Shown in pieces: positions 29,882 to 34,207 of a DNA stretch of 34,207 bases (position 1 is the stretch's first letter; each line of letters opens with the position of its first letter). Location: the NCBI GenBank assembly GCA_028870845.1, contig JAGWOR010000027.1, positions 1-34,207 on the forward strand. The letters are read 5' to 3'. The notes beneath the pieces were generated by a model. That model did not search any database. It saw only the letters and a program-made list of their open reading frames with translations, and was not told the DNA's origin. Both the position numbers and the translations under genes were made by a program. The stretch is from Gammaproteobacteria bacterium (lineage in GTDB: Bacteria; Pseudomonadota; Gammaproteobacteria; Natronospirales; REEB76).

Positions 29882-30577
29882 TCATGCGCTTGCGCCACGC
29901 GCCATGGGCCGCGTCCACTGCTCCAGCAGCGGTGGCAACTGCGCGAGCGAATCCAGCAGGGCGTCCGGGCCGTAGCCGTCCAGTTCACCGCCATAGCCGT
30001 AACGCACACCGACTGCCGCATAGCCGGCGGCGCGCGCCGCCAGCAGGTCATTTCTGGAATCACCCACCATGCAGGCAGCGTCAGGCGCAATCCCAAAGTG
30101 ACTGGCTGCATGCAGCAGGGGCAAGGGATGGGGTTTGCGCTGCGCCAGCGTATCCCCGGATAACACCAGGCCGAAGTATTGCCTGATCTCCAGGGCCTCC
30201 AGCAACGGCAGGGAGAACTCCGCCGACTTGTTGGTAACGCAGGCCAGGCGCAGGTGTTGCGCCCGCAATCGGTCCAGGCACTCCAGGGTGCCCGCATACA
30301 GCCGGCTTTGCCCCGTCAGGTTTGCAAGATAGGCGCGCCGGAAAGCGGACAGCGCCTGTTGATACAGCTGGTCCGGCGGTTCGCAGTCATGGCCGTTGCC
30401 GAGCGCGCGTTTCAGCAACATCCGCAGTCCGTCGCCCACCCAGGTACGCACTTCGGTAACGTCCGGCGGCCGCAGCCCCAGTTCCTCGGACATGCATGCA
30501 ACGGCGCAGGCGATATCCGCGGCGCTGTCCACCAGCGTGCCGTCCAGATCGAAAGCCACCAGCCGTATGGATGTCAT
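29882..30577 (-). CDS. gph: phosphoglycolate phosphatase
   Basis: A HAD-superfamily phosphatase removing phosphate from 2-phosphoglycolate, a product of DNA 3'-end repair or oxygenase activity. The 231-residue protein has motif I FDLDGTLVDS (Asp 10 and 12), a helical cap, motif II ACVTNKSAEF, and motifs III/IV KPHPLPLLHAA..CMVGDSRNDLLAARAAG. The ATG at 30577 was chosen; a TTG one codon earlier is open. It follows rpe by 7 bp, the common rpe-gph pair. Confidence 0.92.
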   Translation of the reverse strand: MTSIRLVAFDLDGTLVDSAADIACAVACMSEELGLRPPDVTEVRTWVGDGLRMLLKRALGNGHDCEPPDQLYQQALSAFRRAYLANLTGQSRLYAGTLECLDRLRAQHLRLACVTNKSAEFSLPLLEALEIRQYFGLVLSGDTLAQRKPHPLPLLHAASHFGIAPDAACMVGDSRNDLLAARAAGYAAVGVRYGYGGELDGYGPDALLDSLAQLPPLLEQWTRPMARGASA

Positions 30578-30584
30578 CAACGCA

Positions 30585-31256
30585 TCAGCGCGCCAGTTCC
30601 GCGCGCATCGCGGCGATCACCCGCTGGTAGTCTCCGGCGCCGAAAATGGCGGAGCCGGCCACGAAGGTATCGGCGCCGGCGCGCGCGATCTCGGCGATGT
30701 TCCCGGTTTTAACGCCGCCGTCGATTTCCAGGCGGATGTCACGGCCGCTGGCGTCGATGATCCCGCGCGCGGCACGCAGCTTTTCCAGGCTTTCGGGGAT
30801 GAAGGCTTGGCCGGCGAAACCGGGGTTCACCGACATGATGAGAATCATGTCCAGCTTGTCCATGACATGCTGCAGGTAATTCAAGGGCGTGGCCGGATTG
30901 AACACCAAGCCGGCCTTGCAGCCGCTGCTTCGGATCAGCTGCAGGCTGCGGTCCACGTGCTTGCTGGCTTCCGGATGAAAGGTGATATAGGTGGCGCCGG
31001 CCGCGGCGAAATCCCCGATCAGCCGGTCCACCGGCGTGACCATCAGGTGCACGTCGATGGGCGCCTTCACGCCGTGCTTGCGCAAGGCTTCGCACACCAG
31101 CGGCCCGATGGTCAGGTTCGGAACGTAATGGTTGTCCATCACGTCGAAGTGAATCATGTCGGTGCCGGCCTTGAGCACCGCGTCCACTTCCTCGCCGAGC
31201 CGGGCGAAATCAGCGGACAGGATCGAGGCAGCGATGCGAAAATCCCGTTTGGGCAT
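30585..31256 (-). CDS. rpe: ribulose-phosphate 3-epimerase
   Basis: Interconverts ribulose-5-phosphate and xylulose-5-phosphate. It is a 223-residue TIM barrel with the metal and catalytic residues in family motifs: [73 protein letters not shown] and [10 protein letters not shown]. The ATG at 31256 begins [11 protein letters not shown]. It is directly upstream of gph (7 bp), so the two are cotranscribed. It diverges from the CopD-like gene. Confidence 0.97.
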   Translation of the reverse strand: MPKRDFRIAASILSADFARLGEEVDAVLKAGTDMIHFDVMDNHYVPNLTIGPLVCEALRKHGVKAPIDVHLMVTPVDRLIGDFAAAGATYITFHPEASKHVDRSLQLIRSSGCKAGLVFNPATPLNYLQHVMDKLDMILIMSVNPGFAGQAFIPESLEKLRAARGIIDASGRDIRLEIDGGVKTGNIAEIARAGADTFVAGSAIFGAGDYQRVIAAMRAELAR

Positions 31257-31343
31257 TTGCGCTTACCTGGCAAGCAGTGTTGGCGCTACACTCTACCTTA
31301 TCGGCTGGCCGCCGGGCCAGCCATGCCATTGGAGCGCGCTTGC

Positions 31344-31808
31344 ATGAATGCCATCGCCATCACGCTGCACCTGCTTGCGGCCGTCATCTGGGTGGGCGGC
31401 ATGTTTTTTGCGTACCTGGCATTGCGGCCGGCACTCGTATCCCATGCCCTGCTGGCACGCGCACACGTGTGGGCCGCGGTCCTGAAGCGTTTCTTCCCCT
31501 GGGTGTGGATTTGCGTACTGGTAATTCTCGCCACCGGCTTCTACCTGGTGTTTCATGCCTTCGGCGGCTTCGGCAACCTGCCGCTGTTCGTGAATCTGAT
31601 GATGGGACTCGGCATCCTGATGATGCTGCTGTTTGCCCACGTGTTCTTCGCGCCTTACCGGCGCCTGCGGCACAGCGTGGAAGTCAATGACGAGGGGGTC
31701 GCCGGTAAGGCCATGAAGCAGATCCGCGTCATGATGCTCATCAACCTGATCCTGGGACTGCTGGTGATTCTGGTGGCCACCAGCGGGGTATTCTGGTTCT
31801 ACGATTAA
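31344..31808 (+). CDS. CopD-like integral membrane protein
   Basis: A 154-residue protein with four predicted membrane helices: LHLLAAVIWVGGMFFAYLAL, FFPWVWICVLVILATGFYLV, LFVNLMMGLGILMMLLFAHV and MLINLILGLLVILVATSGVF. The first helix carries the H..A...W.GG.. pattern of the CopD/DUF2269-type family, whose members may bind haem or copper. The function is not known. The ATG at 31344 has GGAG nine bases upstream; the open frame continues far upstream across rpe, which is coincidental. Confidence 0.78.
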   Translation: MNAIAITLHLLAAVIWVGGMFFAYLALRPALVSHALLARAHVWAAVLKRFFPWVWICVLVILATGFYLVFHAFGGFGNLPLFVNLMMGLGILMMLLFAHVFFAPYRRLRHSVEVNDEGVAGKAMKQIRVMMLINLILGLLVILVATSGVFWFYD

Positions 31809-31910
31809 TGCCGGGGCTTGGCCAATACCACAAAGCGGTCTGCGATCCGCTAGCTACGCTGTTTGTAGGGTCGCTAGCTGCCAGACGCGGCGGTTGGTTG
31901 GATTAAATTT

Positions 31911-31930
31911 ATGACGTGATTGGCGAACCA
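31911..31930 (+). repeat. copy 1 of a GTRATTGGC-type motif
   Basis: ATGACGTGATTGGCGAACCA resembles GTAATTGGGCGACACA at 33835 and ATGACGTAATTGGCAAGCA at 33992. The copies are imperfect and their significance is uncertain. Confidence 0.3.
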
Positions 31931-31960
31931 GTTATAAAAAATGGAAATTAGCCTTGCAAG

Positions 31961-33166
31961 CTACGCAGCCAGCTCGATTGCCCGAGCCTCAAGCAGATCA
32001 ATCAGCACGCGCTCGACACGACTTCCTCCCACACTGATGCGCTGATCTACTGTTACCGATTTCAATAACTTGGCGGCATCGGCGTATCGCCCCCTGGCAA
32101 ATTGACCGACAGCATCCACCAGGCAGAGTGAGAGTCGCGTCTGGTTGCTGGGCTCCTTGGCCGCAATGGCCGCCCGGCTTTGCTCCAGCGAGGCGAGATC
32201 GCCGGCCGATGCCTGGATACCGGTAAGATGCAGGGCGATAAACGGATGCGAAAGCATGCAGCTGAAACGTCCTGCCAAAGCGGAGACGGCAGCCGAGACC
32301 GGGCGGATGTTTCCCGTGCGTAGATATTCTCGCAATAGAAAACCGCCGCAATCGGCCAGGGTCAGCAGCGGACCACAGTGAGTGGTCTCGGGTGAACAGT
32401 GACGCTCATAGCGCTGCCACGCCTGCTCGGTCAACCCCAACTGCCACTCTGCCAGCGACAGATGCCACTGGACGTGGCCATACATGGCGCCGCCTTCTGC
32501 AGACTGGCGGTGTGCGTTCAACCAGTCGCCCAGCAAGTCCAGCGATTCTTCAGGCTTGCCCTGATCGTGCAACACATGGGCATAGCTGTGGATGATGTAA
32601 GGCGCCTGCGGCCGCTGCCGCAGTGCCCGCTCGACAAGCGCACGGCCGCGGGGCCGATCGCCGGCCTCACTGGCGGCAAACCCGAGGCGCGCGAGACATG
32701 CCCAATCATCATGCAGGCGGGGATCCACCGATTCCATGATGCTTAGGACACGTTCGAGCTTGCGCACACCGCCGTAGAAGATCAGGTAACCGCAAAGTTG
32801 AGAGATGACCAGCAGGTCACTGGGATTGCTGGCGATGTAGGCCTCGGTCGCTGCAAGGTTGGAATAAGGGTCTTCGAGCAGGGCAAAGAGCGCGTGGATA
32901 TGCGCACGTTCCCAGGGCAGCGCGGTTTCCGCCGCCTTGAGTGCACGCGCTTTGAAGGCATCAGCGTCTGCTGAATTGGCATCTTTGGCAAGCATGTAGC
33001 GTGCGGCCAGGGCCAGTGCGAAATTGCTGTCCAGCGCCAAAGCCCGATCGAGGGCTTCCGCCGCGCCTGTCTCAGAGCCCAGGATGTGATCGACAGCCAG
33101 CTGATAGTGTTCAGCAGCTTCAAGACTGCCTGTAGTCAAGGGTTGGCCCCTGCGTGCATCGATCAT
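31961..33166 (-). CDS. tetratricopeptide-repeat protein, TTC38-like
   Basis: A 401-residue, all-helical protein with no signal peptide or membrane segment. TPR-like helix pairs are seen, such as EALDRALALDSNFALALAAR (about 38-57) and RPRGRALVERALRQRPQAPY, followed by HSYAHVLHDQGKPEESLDLL. The later HVQWHLSLAEWQLGLTEQAWQRYE and DCGGFLLREYL resemble the TTC38 family, whose function is not established. The ATG at 33166 has AAGGA six bases upstream. It is isolated, with 152 bp to the CopD-like gene and AT-rich DNA upstream. The family assignment is from memory of motifs. Confidence 0.7.
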   Translation of the reverse strand: MIDARRGQPLTTGSLEAAEHYQLAVDHILGSETGAAEALDRALALDSNFALALAARYMLAKDANSADADAFKARALKAAETALPWERAHIHALFALLEDPYSNLAATEAYIASNPSDLLVISQLCGYLIFYGGVRKLERVLSIMESVDPRLHDDWACLARLGFAASEAGDRPRGRALVERALRQRPQAPYIIHSYAHVLHDQGKPEESLDLLGDWLNAHRQSAEGGAMYGHVQWHLSLAEWQLGLTEQAWQRYERHCSPETTHCGPLLTLADCGGFLLREYLRTGNIRPVSAAVSALAGRFSCMLSHPFIALHLTGIQASAGDLASLEQSRAAIAAKEPSNQTRLSLCLVDAVGQFARGRYADAAKLLKSVTVDQRISVGGSRVERVLIDLLEARAIELAA

Positions 33167-33347
33167 ATCGGTTCCTTGAGGTCCAAGTTTCAGGCACGCC
33201 GGACTGCTTCGAGGGGCTTTCAGTGTAGCCCAAACCCAGGCACCTGGACCAAGCGGCTGGTATTGAGATTGAGGTCACACGGCGTGCTGCTATCAGCCAA
33301 TAGCTGACTTCCGTACCCGAATAGAATTTTCAACAATATGAAAAATA

Positions 33348-33740
33348 TCAGGAGCTCACGTCATGTGATTTTATCCAAAACCACCAAGTGCCAACACAGG
33401 ATAAAACAATCCATATAACACCGAACAAAAGACCATATACAGATTCTGTAACTATTGGTTTGGACTCATTTACTTGACTAACGGTGATAATTTTTGGGTT
33501 AGTAAATACCGATGGCAGTAAAATATACGAGCGCGACCTATTAATCGTGTTGCCATATCCTGAGACGTACCAGTTACGATAACTAAAACCAACCATTATT
33601 GGCGTTTGATTAGCATAGATATTGAGAACATGCGTGGCTGGCTGCCATGGCATCAGTCGACCATAAATGGGTAGAAGGATCACTGCAACTAAGCTAGCCG
33701 GCATCCCAAATTTAAGTAATCGTCTGAAATGATTAAACAT
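33348..33740 (-). CDS. unknown membrane-anchored protein
   Basis: Not recognised. The 130-residue protein has an N-terminal hydrophobic segment (FGMPASLVAVILLPIYG, about 11-27), an extracytoplasmic-type middle rich in Asn, Ser and Tyr (NWYVSGYGNTINRSRSYIL), and a C-terminal membrane helix (VYGLLFGVIWIVLSCVGTWW, about 101-120). Base composition is clearly AT-richer than the core of the window, suggesting transfer. No good ribosome site was found before the ATG. Confidence 0.5.
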   Translation of the reverse strand: MFNHFRRLLKFGMPASLVAVILLPIYGRLMPWQPATHVLNIYANQTPIMVGFSYRNWYVSGYGNTINRSRSYILLPSVFTNPKIITVSQVNESKPIVTESVYGLLFGVIWIVLSCVGTWWFWIKSHDVSS

Positions 33741-34013
33741 AAGTTATACGACTTATATTCTTCAATACCCCTTAGAGATTGTGTCCAGTTTGAGCACCAG
33801 CACAGAAATACGCAAGTCCCATTAGGTACAGCTAGTAATTGGGCGACACACGTACAAACTGAACATTATTTTCTTAGAAAGACCTGATGACCGCTTTGGG
33901 TCGAGAACAGCTGGCTGCGAAGTGTAATCGACAATGCACGTATCGGAGTGCAGAATGCGGCCATAAGCGACCCTAGGGTTTGCTGAGATTAATGACGTAA
34001 TTGGCAAGCACAT
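33741..34013. other. AT-rich intergenic region with near-repeat segment
   Basis: No convincing gene. GTAATTGGGCGACACA (33835-33850) and GTAATTGGCAAGCACA (33997-34012) flank about 146 bp. A minus-strand open frame of 63 codons (33822-34013) has no ribosome site or recognisable motif, and I did not call it. Confidence 0.4.
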
Positions 34014-34207
34014 ATGAATAGATATCTCGCAGCAACACTTGCATTTTTGCTGGCTTCTGCCATACCACCGCTAATGTGGATTTCATATGCCCTCATTAGC
34101 AAACCACAAAACTTTGGTGGTGCGGGGGAAATTCTGTTCACTTTCGTAGTCTTTTACCTTGGCGCGCTCCAGATTTCTGTTGTTCTAGGTATACCGATGT
34201 TTCTAGT
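34014..34207 (+). CDS. unknown membrane protein, cut by the window edge
   Basis: The frame starts at the ATG at 34014 and is still open after 64 codons at the end of the window. It begins MNRYLAATLAFLLASAIPPL, a signal-anchor or first membrane helix, and continues with a second hydrophobic stretch (ILFTFVVFYLGALQISVVLG). Small multi-helix membrane proteins with this look are common in accessory regions. No clear Shine-Dalgarno sequence is visible. The family is unknown. Confidence 0.55.
   Translation, partial: MNRYLAATLAFLLASAIPPLMWISYALISKPQNFGGAGEILFTFVVFYLGALQISVVLGIPMFL

Noticed and set aside
30396-31343. Long upstream extension of the CopD-like gene
   Set aside because: It is antisense to gph and rpe; the ATG at 31344 has a ribosome site and starts a normal first membrane helix.
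31840-31910. Possible integron attC site (GTTGGAT near 31898)
   Set aside because: The core-like heptamer is present but no inverse core or paired L boxes could be found upstream.
33822-34013. 63-codon minus-strand frame
   Set aside because: No ribosome site, no recognisable motif, and it overlaps a near-repeat region; chance frame is likely.

Overview
This 34.2 kb window looks like the chromosomal core of a gammaproteobacterium with a fairly GC-rich genome. Three gene orders point there: tRNA-Ser(GCU)-csrA-lysC-alaS-recX-recA-thpR-pncC with divergent mutS; pepP-ubiH-ubiI/visC with divergent zapB-like-zapA-6S RNA-ygfA; and rplM-rpsI. The genus cannot be named from the sequence alone. Both ends (about 1-420 and 33.3-34.2 kb) are visibly AT-richer and hold a GNAT remnant, small unknown proteins and a gene cut by the window edge. 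They look like accessory DNA. No insertion sequence, prophage or CRISPR array was seen.

Layout. 1-720: remnants and a hairpin. 729-1203: tRNA-Ser(GCU) and csrA. 1325-8027, all minus strand: lysC, alaS, recX, recA, thpR and pncC, an aminoacylation and DNA-repair block. 8101-10683: mutS, divergent. 10869-13807: an exported peroxiredoxin, tyrosine phenol-lyase and an alpha/beta hydrolase. 13982-17261: ispG, phhA, phhB and a frameshifted methyltransferase. 17364-21213, minus: ubiI-type and ubiH hydroxylases and pepP. 21292-22685: zapB-like, zapA, 6S RNA, ygfA. 23040-23941: a tiny histone-H1-like basic protein and rpiA. 23953-26646, minus: a lipase-like lipoprotein, tRNA-Gln(CUG), rpsI, rplM and a thioredoxin-fold ferredoxin. 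26698-29519: a DUF481 outer-membrane protein, a GlcF-like Fe-S protein and coq7. 29565-31808: a small membrane protein, gph, rpe and a CopD-like membrane protein. 31961-34207: a TTC38-like repeat protein and AT-rich unknowns.

How the genes work together. UbiH, the UbiI-type enzyme and Coq7 are ring hydroxylases of ubiquinone synthesis. PhhA and PhhB make tyrosine from phenylalanine, and the nearby tyrosine phenol-lyase could split tyrosine to phenol, pyruvate and ammonia. RpiA, Rpe and Gph belong to pentose-phosphate and phosphoglycolate metabolism.

Most notable observations: a 15-nt perfect complement of the tRNA-Gln(CUG) anticodon arm downstream of that tRNA in the same orientation, between two terminators; a patch of about 350 bp of low-GC sequence inside alaS; a palindrome over the pncC start that resembles half a LexA box; a cluster of GCAAAA motifs before the histone-like gene; a probably leaderless zapB-like gene; and a one-base frameshift in a C-run of a methyltransferase. 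I did not find a clear wholly new multigene system. The tRNA-Gln trailer is the best candidate for new biology.
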